From: QHXQ01 sp963788965
GTDB taxonomy: Bacteria > Acidobacteriota > Blastocatellia > Pyrinomonadales > Pyrinomonadaceae
Direction of reading: 5' to 3'
Assembly: GCA_963788965.1 (NCBI GenBank)
Contig: CAWBIK010000005.1
Coordinates: 744,001-808,000, forward strand
Length of the DNA stretch: 64,000 nucleotides
Position 1 is the stretch's first letter, and every line of letters begins with the position of its first letter. Below the pieces are notes generated by a model, which searched no databases, was not told where the DNA came from, and saw only the letters and a program-made list of their open reading frames with translations. A program made the position numbers and the translations under genes. Positions 8,713 to 16,117 of the stretch are shown here, in pieces.

Positions 8713-9801
8713 TTACGTTGCTGACGTTCCGTTCGTCTGCGCATTCAAGAGCTTCAACAGCGCGCGTTCTTCCGGTAGATATTCGGGCTGCTGCCGGCCG
8801 ATGCGGCGCTCGCGGCGCGGGCGAAACTCTTCGAGCGTGAGGCCGCGCGCGTAAGCTTCGAGCACTTGCGGATGGACGTAGCAACTGCGACAGACGGCCG
8901 GCGTGTTGCCGAGATGTTCCGCGACCCGTTTGATAGCGTTCACGATCTGCCGCTTCGCCTGCCGCTCATCTTCAACCTTGCCCAGATCGGCCAACTCCGT
9001 CGCCGCCAGCAACGTCCCGCCCCACGTGCGAAAATCTTTGGCGGAAAATTCCGGCCCCGTCGCGGCCTTGATGTAGTCGTTCACGTCGCGCGGGTTAATC
9101 GGAATGGCGCGGCGCTGTTCTTCGTCGTAGTAGTGGAAAAGTTTTGCGCCGCCGAGTTTCTGTATGTCGCGCATGAGCGTGGCGAGTTCTTCGTCCACGA
9201 GGATGCGGCGGTGGCGTATGTGATGCTTGCCGACGAAGTTGAAGACGAGCCGGCCGCCGCGCTGGATCGTCAGATGCCGGTTGCGCAAGGTCGTCACCCC
9301 GTAAGTGCGATAACGCTTAACGCTCGTCTCCGAACCGACACGGAAGTAGAGGTCGTTGATCAGACGTATGACGACGGCCAAGACGCGCTGCTTCGACAGG
9401 TCGGCGCGCGCGATGTCTTCGTTAGTGCGACGGCGGAGTGCGCCGAGTTGCGCGCCGAAGCGCACGATCTTTTCGTACTTGAGGCGCTGCCGCTTGGCCG
9501 CGAACGACGGATGATAGATGCGCTGCACGCGGTCGTTCGCGTCGAGGCCGATGGCTTGCAAACGAGCCTGCGCGCCCGGCGCGATCCGCACCTCGCGCCA
9601 CGCGGGCGGGATGACCAGAGCTTTAATTCTGGCGAGCGCCGCTTCGTCCGTGATGCGCCGGCCGCGCGCGTCCTCGTACCAGAAGCCGCGCCGCTTCGTG
9701 CCGCGTCGTTGCCACCAGCGCGCCCGTTGCCCGCGCGCAATGCTCGGCGGCACAACCTGCGCCGCCTGCGTCTGCTCTGTCCCCGCTTGTGCTTCCGGCA
9801 T
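8713..9801 (-). CDS. DNA topoisomerase IB (poxvirus-like, monomeric)
   Basis: The 362-residue product is the bacterial/poxviral type IB topoisomerase. It relaxes supercoils through a 3'-phosphotyrosyl intermediate and needs no ATP or metal. Seen motifs are the N-terminal VIPPAWREVRIAP region, the core KRYRTYGVTTLRNRHL, the DFRTWGGTLLAA helix with a catalytic Arg, and SCYVHP with the nucleophilic Tyr at about 308. I chose the ATG at 9801 because AGGGGA sits just upstream; earlier in-frame starts lack a ribosome site. It stands alone between two convergent or same-strand neighbours and is probably an accessory enzyme beside gyrase. Confidence 0.9.
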   Translation of the reverse strand: MPEAQAGTEQTQAAQVVPPSIARGQRARWWQRRGTKRRGFWYEDARGRRITDEAALARIKALVIPPAWREVRIAPGAQARLQAIGLDANDRVQRIYHPSFAAKRQRLKYEKIVRFGAQLGALRRRTNEDIARADLSKQRVLAVVIRLINDLYFRVGSETSVKRYRTYGVTTLRNRHLTIQRGGRLVFNFVGKHHIRHRRILVDEELATLMRDIQKLGGAKLFHYYDEEQRRAIPINPRDVNDYIKAATGPEFSAKDFRTWGGTLLAATELADLGKVEDERQAKRQIVNAIKRVAEHLGNTPAVCRSCYVHPQVLEAYARGLTLEEFRPRRERRIGRQQPEYLPEERALLKLLNAQTNGTSAT

Positions 9802-9977
9802 AGCTCCCCTCATGTCCGACACGACAACTGTACGCGCATTTGACCGCACGTCGATGACGAAATTATGACGGGAGATTGTAAGGGGCGCGAAGGGACGAGG
9901 AGGAATGATCAAGGGCAAACGGCGACTGCCCGCTTGCTTTACTTCAACCGCCGCTTAACGTGCGCTCGCTTGTCTGA

Positions 9978-10700
9978 CTAAGACGCGGCGGCGGCGGGCA
10001 CGTAGTAGAGTATGCGGCTACAGTTGTCGCAAGTGATAACTTCGTCGCCGCGTCGCACCTGCGCCATGATCTGCGGGCGCAGCGTCATATGACAGGCGGT
10101 GCAGGAACCGTTGCGCGCCTCTGCCACCGCGACGCTGCCACGCACACGCGCCTTAACACGGTCGTAGAGCGCGCTCATCTGCTTCGGGAGTTCGTTGAAC
10201 AGGCGGGCGCGCTCTTGTTGCTGCTCGTCGATCTGGCGGGCCTGCGCTGCCGCCTGTGCATCGAGCGCCGCGAGTTGCGTGTCGCGCTCGGCCCGCAACG
10301 TCTCAAGTTCGGGCGCGCGCCGGCCAATCTCCTGCTCGGCGCTGTCGAAGATTTCCATCTGTTCGAGGATTTTCGTCTCCAAATCCGAGCCGTGCTTGCG
10401 GGCGGCGTCGCCCTCGCGGATGGCAGCCCCGTACTCCTTCTCGTTCGTCGCCGCCATCAACGCGCGGTCGGCGTGCTCGGCTTTGGTGCGCGTTTCGGCC
10501 AACTCGGTTTCGAGGCGCGTGCGTGCCGTGCGCGCTTCGTCGCGGCGCTGTTCGAGGGCTAAAAACTCGGAAGCGCGCTGCTCGAACTCTTTGTCGATCT
10601 CAGCGCGCTTCTGCGGGATGGCTTCAAACTCGGCCTGCAACCTGCGGATGTTTGTGTCCAACTGCTGCACGGCAATTAACTGGTTCAACTCTACTTTCAC
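9978..10700 (-). CDS. Coiled-coil protein with C-terminal C4 zinc ribbon
   Basis: The GTG at 10698-10700 follows GGAGG at good spacing; the longer open frame upstream has no support. The 240-residue product is a long antiparallel coiled coil (about 5-180, rich in Glu/Arg/Gln), followed by a zinc ribbon with CTACH and CDNC pairs near the C-terminus. This is the architecture of the widespread DUF164/C4-type zinc-ribbon family found in many phyla. Its role is not settled; nucleic-acid or ribosome-linked functions have been proposed for relatives. It is divergent from perR, with about 130 bp between the divergent starts. Confidence 0.8.
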   Translation of the reverse strand: MKVELNQLIAVQQLDTNIRRLQAEFEAIPQKRAEIDKEFEQRASEFLALEQRRDEARTARTRLETELAETRTKAEHADRALMAATNEKEYGAAIREGDAARKHGSDLETKILEQMEIFDSAEQEIGRRAPELETLRAERDTQLAALDAQAAAQARQIDEQQQERARLFNELPKQMSALYDRVKARVRGSVAVAEARNGSCTACHMTLRPQIMAQVRRGDEVITCDNCSRILYYVPAAAAS

Positions 10701-10833
10701 TCTCGCGTTTCCTCCAAACATCCGACCGCGCAACGGGCCGCGCGCCGCTCCCTTAAGAACGGGATGATAACAGCGGCACGCGGCGAGTGACAAGTGAGCA
10801 GACAAGCATCGGTCACACTGAAGACAACGAGAT

Positions 10834-10874
10834 TAATAATTACTATTGACTTTCTCAAGTGCCTGCGCTATCTT
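10834..10874 (+). promoter_or_regulatory. perR promoter with overlapping PerR-type operator
   Basis: TTGACT (10846-10851), 17 bases and TATCTT (10869-10874) form a good promoter. A 7-1-7 imperfect dyad, TAATAATTACTATTG (10834-10848), overlaps the -35 box. The same 15-base core occurs in inverse orientation before the catalase gene, so PerR probably represses its own transcription from here. Confidence 0.7.
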
Positions 10875-10909
10875 GCCGCCCGTCGCTACGAAGCGCAGAG
10901 GGCAAGGAG

Positions 10910-11347
10910 ATGAGCACGCGCAGGAAAGCAAAACCCGCCGGCACGTTGCGGGACAAACTGGAAGCGAACGGGGCACACCTGACCCGGCAGCGGGTCGCCG
11001 TCTACGATTACTTGAGCGGGGTGGCGCATCACCCGTCGGCCGAGGAGGTCTATCTCGCGGTCAAGCCGAAGCTGCCGAAGATCAGTCTGGCGACCGTGTA
11101 TAAGAACTTGGAGGCACTGGTCGCCTGCGGCGCTGCGTCCAAACTCAGCTACGGCGACGCCGCCGCGCGCTACGACATCCGCACCGATCATCACTATCAC
11201 ACGCGCTGCCTCAGTTGCGGCAAGATGTGGGACTTAGAAGCCGGGCAGGGCCTCGATCTGTTGAAACAGGTGAAGCCGCAGGCCGGTTTCGCCGTCGAAG
11301 ACTACCGGCTCGAACTCTTAGGCTACTGCCGCGAGTGCCGGCGGTAA
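10910..11347 (+). CDS. perR: Fur-family peroxide regulator, PerR type
   Basis: The product (145 residues from the ATG at 10910, which is abutted by AAGGAG) has the Fur winged helix (LTRQRVAVYDYLS, ISLATVYKNLEAL) and the C-terminal dimerisation domain. The regulatory metal site reads HHPSAEEVY, YD, HHYH and WDLE. The Asp in WDLE matches the Asp104 position that marks PerR rather than Fur. Two CxxC pairs (CLSC, CREC) hold structural zinc. PerR proteins sense H2O2 by metal-catalysed oxidation of these histidines and then release DNA. The catalase gene directly downstream and the matching operators support this role. Confidence 0.88.
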   Translation: MSTRRKAKPAGTLRDKLEANGAHLTRQRVAVYDYLSGVAHHPSAEEVYLAVKPKLPKISLATVYKNLEALVACGAASKLSYGDAAARYDIRTDHHYHTRCLSCGKMWDLEAGQGLDLLKQVKPQAGFAVEDYRLELLGYCRECRR

Positions 11348-11365
11348 AATTTTTTTCGCGTCGAT

Positions 11366-11380
11366 CAATAGTAATTATTG
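11366..11380 (+). promoter_or_regulatory. PerR-type operator upstream of catalase
   Basis: CAATAGTAATTATTG is a 7-1-7 dyad (half-sites CAATAGT and CAATAAT). Read on the other strand it matches the operator before perR over 15 bases apart from the edge base. It lies 45 bp before the catalase ATG and just after perR, so the catalase gene can be controlled separately from read-through. Confidence 0.65.
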
Positions 11381-11424
11381 TTATCAACGCATGTGAAGCA
11401 CGAAAGGAGCTAATAGACCAGAGC

Positions 11425-12963
11425 ATGAGCGATGAAGCGAACAAGCCCGGCGGCCCGGACGCAGCGGGCGACCAACCTATCCTGACAAACCGGCAGGGTC
11501 ATCCCGTCTACGACAACCAGAACAACCGCACCGTCGGCGACCGTGGGCCGACGGTGTTGGAGAACTACCAGTTCTTAGAGAAGATCACACACTTCGACCG
11601 CGAGCGCATCCCGGAGCGCGTGGTGCATGCGCGCGGCGCGGGCGCGCACGGCTATTTTGAAGCTTACGGCAAGATCGGCGACGAACCGGCCGCGAAGTAC
11701 ACGCGCGCGAAGTTGTTTCAGGAGCAGGGCAAACGCACGCCTGTCTTCGTCCGTTTCTCGACCGTGATTCACGGCGGTCATTCGCCTGAGAACTTGCGCG
11801 ACCCGCGCGGCTTCGCCATCAAGTTTTACACCGAAGACGGCAACTGGGACTTGGTCGGCAACAACCTGCAAATCTTCTTTATCCGCGACGCGATCAAGTT
11901 CCCTGATCTGGTTCACGCCTTCAAACCCGACCCCGTGACGAACCGGCAGGACTCGCGCCGCATCTTCGACTTCATCAGTCTCACGCCCGAAGCGATGCAC
12001 ATGATCACTTGGCTTTTTAGCCCGTGGGGCATCCCAGCGAACTACCGCGAGATGCGCGGCGCGGGCGTCAACACATACAAGATGTACAACGCGGACGGCG
12101 CGGGCGTGCTCGTCAAGTATCACTTCATCCCGCAACAGGGCGTGCGGAATTTGACGCAGGCCGAGGCCGACAAGATCGGCAACTTCAACCACGCCACGCA
12201 GGACCTATACGACGCCATCGAAGCAGGGCGTTTTCCTGAGTGGGAGTTGTGCGTGCAGATCATGTCCGACGACGAGCATGCAGAGTTGGACTTCGATCCG
12301 CTCGACGCGACGAAGGTTTGGCCCGAAGAACAGTTTCCGCTGCTGCCGGTCGGGCGCATGGTGCTCGACAAGAACCCGACCAATTATTTCGCAGAGGTTG
12401 AGCAGGCCGCCTTCGGCACGGGCGTGCTGGTCGATGGGCTGGATTTCTCCGACGACAAACTGCTGCAAGGGCGCACGTTCTCTTATTCGGACACGCAGCG
12501 CCATCGCGTCGGGCCGAACTACATCCAACTGCCGATCAATAAGCCGAAGACGCACGTGGCCACCAATCAGCGCGACGGGCAGATGACCTATTACGTGGAC
12601 GGCAACGAGGCCGGCGCGAACCCGCACGTCAACTACGAGCCGTCGAGCAAGGGCGGTCTGCGCGAAGCGCCGAAGACGGGGCAGGACCACAAGCCTTACG
12701 TGCAAGGTCACATCGTGCGTCAGGCGATCAGCCGCACGAACAACTACGGGCAAGCGGGCGCGCGTTATCGCGCGATGGAACAGTGGGAACGCGACGAGTT
12801 GATCGGCAACTTGGTCGCGCAACTCAAGCAGTGCGACACTGACATACAAGCGCGCATGATCGGCCATTTGACGCAATGCGACGAGGAGTACGGTCAGCGC
12901 GTGGCCGAAGGATTGGGGCTGCAAGTCAAGCAACCGGCGGCGGAGACTGTCGGCGCAGACTAA
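11425..12963 (+). CDS. katA: Monofunctional haem catalase
   Basis: The 512-residue product is a small-subunit (clade 3-type) catalase that converts H2O2 to water and oxygen. The distal His lies in RVVHARGAGAHG, the Asn in DLVGNNLQIFFIRD and the proximal haem Tyr in FSYSDTQRHRVGPNY. The length fits the small-subunit class. I chose the ATG at 11425; AAGGAG is 15 bases upstream, which is rather far, and a longer in-frame extension overlaps perR and is unlike a protein. It is cytoplasmic, with no signal peptide. It forms a peroxide-defence unit with perR and possibly the cupin gene behind it. Confidence 0.93.
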   Translation: MSDEANKPGGPDAAGDQPILTNRQGHPVYDNQNNRTVGDRGPTVLENYQFLEKITHFDRERIPERVVHARGAGAHGYFEAYGKIGDEPAAKYTRAKLFQEQGKRTPVFVRFSTVIHGGHSPENLRDPRGFAIKFYTEDGNWDLVGNNLQIFFIRDAIKFPDLVHAFKPDPVTNRQDSRRIFDFISLTPEAMHMITWLFSPWGIPANYREMRGAGVNTYKMYNADGAGVLVKYHFIPQQGVRNLTQAEADKIGNFNHATQDLYDAIEAGRFPEWELCVQIMSDDEHAELDFDPLDATKVWPEEQFPLLPVGRMVLDKNPTNYFAEVEQAAFGTGVLVDGLDFSDDKLLQGRTFSYSDTQRHRVGPNYIQLPINKPKTHVATNQRDGQMTYYVDGNEAGANPHVNYEPSSKGGLREAPKTGQDHKPYVQGHIVRQAISRTNNYGQAGARYRAMEQWERDELIGNLVAQLKQCDTDIQARMIGHLTQCDEEYGQRVAEGLGLQVKQPAAETVGAD

Positions 12964-13034
12964 GCCCATTGCCGGGCCGGCACGCGGAGTGAATTTGAGC
13001 TTCGCGTGTCGTCGCTCGATGACAGGAGGAAGCG

Positions 13035-13427
13035 ATGAGTAAGAACAGCTATGCAGAGGACGTGGTGAGCCTTGCGCGGGAGAACGAGAACTTCCGGCAA
13101 GTGCTATTCACCACCGACCGATCACAACTGGTGTTGATGTCCATTCCGGTCGGCGCGGAGATCGGCGAAGAAGTACACGACGGGATCGATCAAGTGCTCG
13201 CGTTCGTTGACGGCGTGGGCGAGGCCGTGCTGGCGGGTGAACGTCGCCCCGTGCGCGCAGGTTCTGTGGTCGTCGTGCCCGCGGGCACGCTGCACAACAT
13301 TCTGGCGACCGGCGGCGTGCCGCTGAAACTCTATACGGTCTATACGCCGCCCGAACACGCGGACGGCACTGTCCATCGCACCAAACAGGAAGCCGACGAG
13401 TACGAGCGGCTGCATCATCAACACTGA
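13035..13427 (+). CDS. Cupin-fold protein
   Basis: A strong ribosome site (AGGAGG) precedes the ATG. The 130 residues form a single cupin barrel. The first motif is degenerate (GEEVHDGIDQVLAFVDG, with one His and a distal Glu/Asp) and the second reads VVPAGTLHNI, keeping its His. Small cupins of this type often accompany stress genes and may bind a metal; the substrate is unknown. It lies 71 bp behind the catalase gene and shares its terminator, so it is probably in the peroxide regulon. Confidence 0.78.
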   Translation: MSKNSYAEDVVSLARENENFRQVLFTTDRSQLVLMSIPVGAEIGEEVHDGIDQVLAFVDGVGEAVLAGERRPVRAGSVVVVPAGTLHNILATGGVPLKLYTVYTPPEHADGTVHRTKQEADEYERLHHQH

Positions 13428-13430
13428 AGA

Positions 13431-13465
13431 CACAAGGGGAGCTTTAACCAAAAGCTCCCCTTGTG
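13431..13465. terminator. Bidirectional terminator between cupin and oxidoreductase genes
   Basis: A perfect 15-bp stem (CACAAGGGGAGCTTT at 13431-13445 with AAAGCTCCCCTTGTG at 13451-13465) has A and T runs near the loop and CTTTC after it. It starts 3 bp past the cupin stop and faces the convergent oxidoreductase gene. Confidence 0.75.
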
Positions 13466-13526
13466 CTTTCGGGCCGCAGATGCATGCGTTGCGTGCTTGA
13501 ACAGACGTTATAACTATCGTGTCTTG

Positions 13527-14540
13527 TTACGCCTCACCATCCAACAACAGAACGATCTTCCCGAAGCTCTCGTTACTTTCAAGTCGCGTGTGCGCGGCGC
13601 GAACCTCGGCGAGCGGATAAGTTCGATCAATCACGGGTAGAACGATGCGCCGCGCGAGCAGCGGCACGACGTGCGCGGCAAACAGACGAGTCGCGCGCGC
13701 CTTCTCTTCGGTCGAACGCGCACGCAAGACTGTGCCGATCAGCCGCAAACGCTTGTGCATCACGACGCCGAAGTCCAGCGGCGCTTGCGCCCCGCCCATC
13801 GTGCCGACGAGCAAGAGGCGACCATGCCGCCCAAGCGCCGCCAAGTTCGCCGCCAAGTAAGACGCGCCCACTAGGTCGAGGACCACTTGCACGCCCGCGC
13901 CGTTGGTCCACATCTGCACCGCGTCGGCGAAGACGCGCGGGTCGTCGCCTTCAATAGCGATCACTTCATCAAAGCCGAACGCACGCGCGCGTTCAAGTTT
14001 ATCCGGCGTCCGCGCCGTGCCGTAAGCGGTCGCACCCGCCGCGTGCGCGAGTTGGCTCGCGGCGAGGCCGACGCCCGACCCGGCCGCATGCACAAGCACG
14101 CGCTCGCCCATCTGCAACCGGGCCTGCGTGAACAACGCATCGTGCGCCGTGATGAACGCTTCAGGCACGGCCGCCGCTTCCGCCCAATCAAGCGCATCGG
14201 GAATCTCTGCCAACGCGTTCTCCGGCACGACGACATACTCAGCCTGCGCGCCGCCGCCCACGATCCCGAACACGCGCTGCCCCACATGCCACGCGCCCAC
14301 GTCTGCGCCCAACTGTTCGACCTCGCCCGCGAACTCAAGCCCCGGAATGTCCGCGGGCACGCCCGGCGGCGCAGGATAGAGTCCGCACCGTTGCAACAGG
14401 TCGGCCCGATTCAAGGCCGCCGCATGCACGCGCACACGCACGCGGTCGCCCGCCGCCACGGGACGCTCAACCTCGCGCACCTCCAACCCTTCGACCCCGC
14501 CGTGTTGCACGATTACAACCGCGCGCATCCGTTCAATCAT
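13527..14540 (-). CDS. NAD(P)H quinone oxidoreductase, zinc-free MDR family (PIG3-like)
   Basis: The 337-residue protein has the MDR layout: a GroES-like N-terminal domain (ALNRADLLQRCGLYPAPPG) and a Rossmann domain with a glycine-rich loop (AAGSGVGLAASQLAHAAG). NRADLLQRCGLYP is typical of the PIG3/QOR branch, which reduces quinones with NADPH. The zinc ligands of alcohol dehydrogenases are missing. GGAGG lies 9 bases before the ATG at 14540. It is cytoplasmic and divergent from the lipid-kinase gene with only 37 bp between the starts, so their promoters overlap. Confidence 0.87.
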   Translation of the reverse strand: MIERMRAVVIVQHGGVEGLEVREVERPVAAGDRVRVRVHAAALNRADLLQRCGLYPAPPGVPADIPGLEFAGEVEQLGADVGAWHVGQRVFGIVGGGAQAEYVVVPENALAEIPDALDWAEAAAVPEAFITAHDALFTQARLQMGERVLVHAAGSGVGLAASQLAHAAGATAYGTARTPDKLERARAFGFDEVIAIEGDDPRVFADAVQMWTNGAGVQVVLDLVGASYLAANLAALGRHGRLLLVGTMGGAQAPLDFGVVMHKRLRLIGTVLRARSTEEKARATRLFAAHVVPLLARRIVLPVIDRTYPLAEVRAAHTRLESNESFGKIVLLLDGEA

Positions 14541-14577
14541 GGTCTAATCCTCCGCGCCTGTTAAAGTGGTACGCGCA

Positions 14578-15567
14578 ATGAGTATACAACCCGAACTATT
14601 CGTCATCGTCAACTACGAGGCCGCACGCGCACGACAGGCATGGGCCGTCGTGCAAGCCGCACTAAAAGATGCGAACGTGCGGTTCGACGCGCACGAAGCG
14701 CGGCAATCCGGCGACGCGCAGACGCGCGCACGTCTTGCGTTGCACGAGGGCTACCGCACCATCGCCGTCGTCGGCGGCGACGGCACGTTGAGCGAAGTGG
14801 CGACAGGTTTCTTCACGCGCACGCACGAACTGACCGCGACGCCCGCGCCCGTCAGCGCACAAGCCGCGCTCGCCGTCCTGCCCGGCGGCACGGGCAACGA
14901 CTTCGCGCGCAGCCTACAGGGCGGCCGCGCCTCGCTCGCACACTGGCTCGCGCGCCTAGTCGCGCACTGTCAACAACACGACCATGCAAACGGCACGACG
15001 CGCACGGTCGATCTCTTGCACGGCACGGCGACGACCGATCAAGGTCATCACACGTTCATCTGTCTCAACGCCGCGACGCTCGGCATCGGCGCGGAAGTCG
15101 CGGGGCGCGTGGCGGCGCAAGGGGCGCGCGTGCGGCGTCTGTCGGGCGAAGCGCGCTTTGCACTCGCGGCCGTGCAGGCGCTCGCACGTTGGCGGATGCA
15201 CCGGCTGCTGGTTCGCGTTGACGAAGCTGATCCGCAGGAGTGTCTGACGAATCTGGTGGCGGTGGCGAACAGTCCATACGCGGGCGGCGGCATGATGTTC
15301 TCGCCCACGGCGCGTGTGGACGACGGCCAACTCGACGTGGTGACTGCTTGCGGCATCGGCCGGGCCGGGATTGTGCGCGAGTTGACGCGCATACACAGCG
15401 GCGGTCACGTAGCTAACCCGCGCGTGCGGATCACACTTGGCGAGCGTGTGCGCTTAGACAACGTGACGCGGCATGACGCGCTACTGATCGAAGCCGACGG
15501 CGACGTGCGCGGACGCACGCCCGTCGAGTTCCGCGTGTTGCCCGGCGTTCTGCGTGTGGTTTGTTGA
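14578..15567 (+). CDS. YegS/DagK-like lipid kinase
   Basis: The 329-residue product has the diacylglycerol-kinase catalytic fold with the nucleotide motif VVGGDGTLSEVATGF and the second motif LPGGTGNDFARSL, then a beta-sandwich C-terminal domain (NSPYAGGGMMFSPTARVDDG). Members phosphorylate diacylglycerol, phosphatidylglycerol or sphingoid bases at the membrane. I take the ATG at 14578; a GTG 12 bases earlier is possible. It stands alone, so its place in lipid recycling is inferred from the family only. Confidence 0.85.
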   Translation: MSIQPELFVIVNYEAARARQAWAVVQAALKDANVRFDAHEARQSGDAQTRARLALHEGYRTIAVVGGDGTLSEVATGFFTRTHELTATPAPVSAQAALAVLPGGTGNDFARSLQGGRASLAHWLARLVAHCQQHDHANGTTRTVDLLHGTATTDQGHHTFICLNAATLGIGAEVAGRVAAQGARVRRLSGEARFALAAVQALARWRMHRLLVRVDEADPQECLTNLVAVANSPYAGGGMMFSPTARVDDGQLDVVTACGIGRAGIVRELTRIHSGGHVANPRVRITLGERVRLDNVTRHDALLIEADGDVRGRTPVEFRVLPGVLRVVC

Positions 15568-15631
15568 ATAAGTGTCGGGCGTGCGCGGTTGCGTAACTAG
15601 CCCGGTGCAATGGTTGCGTTATTAATTGAGT

Positions 15632-16093
15632 TCAACTCGCAGAGGTTTCGCGGCGTTCGATGTCGAGCACTTTGTCGAGGCGGCGTTGATGCCGTGCTTC
15701 GCCGGTGAAGCGCGCGCCGACGAACGCGCGCACGAGTTCCATCGCCACTTCGCTGCCCACAACGCGCGCGCCTAAACAGAGCACGTTGCAGTCGTCGTGT
15801 TCGCGCGACTGGTGCGCCGAGTAAGTGTCGCTGCATAACGCCGCGCGCACGCCTTTGATCTTGTTCGCCGCCACGTTTGCGCCGACGCCGCTGCCGCAGA
15901 TGACGATCCCGATCTCGGCTCGTCCTTCGCGCACCGCCAAGCCGACCTGCCATGCGTAATCAGGATAATCGTCGGCCTGCGCGCCGTCGTGCGTGCCGAA
16001 GTCTTCGAGTTCATGCCCGGCCGCGCGTAGTTCTTCGATCACGCGCTCGTTCAACGGATAACCGCCGTGGTCCGCACCGATTGCAATTCGCAT
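15632..16093 (-). CDS. rpiB: Ribose-5-phosphate isomerase B
   Basis: The 153-residue protein has the RpiB fold. It starts MRIAIGADHGGY (substrate-binding Asp and His), has the active-site segment VICGSGVGANVAANKIKGVR with the general-base Cys, and SREHDDCNVLCLG. It interconverts ribose 5-phosphate and ribulose 5-phosphate in the non-oxidative pentose phosphate pathway. The transketolase gene is 24 bp upstream on the same strand, so the two probably form an operon. Confidence 0.93.
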   Translation of the reverse strand: MRIAIGADHGGYPLNERVIEELRAAGHELEDFGTHDGAQADDYPDYAWQVGLAVREGRAEIGIVICGSGVGANVAANKIKGVRAALCSDTYSAHQSREHDDCNVLCLGARVVGSEVAMELVRAFVGARFTGEARHQRRLDKVLDIERRETSAS

Positions 16094-16117
16094 AAGACAA
16101 CCTCGCCTGCACCGAAG

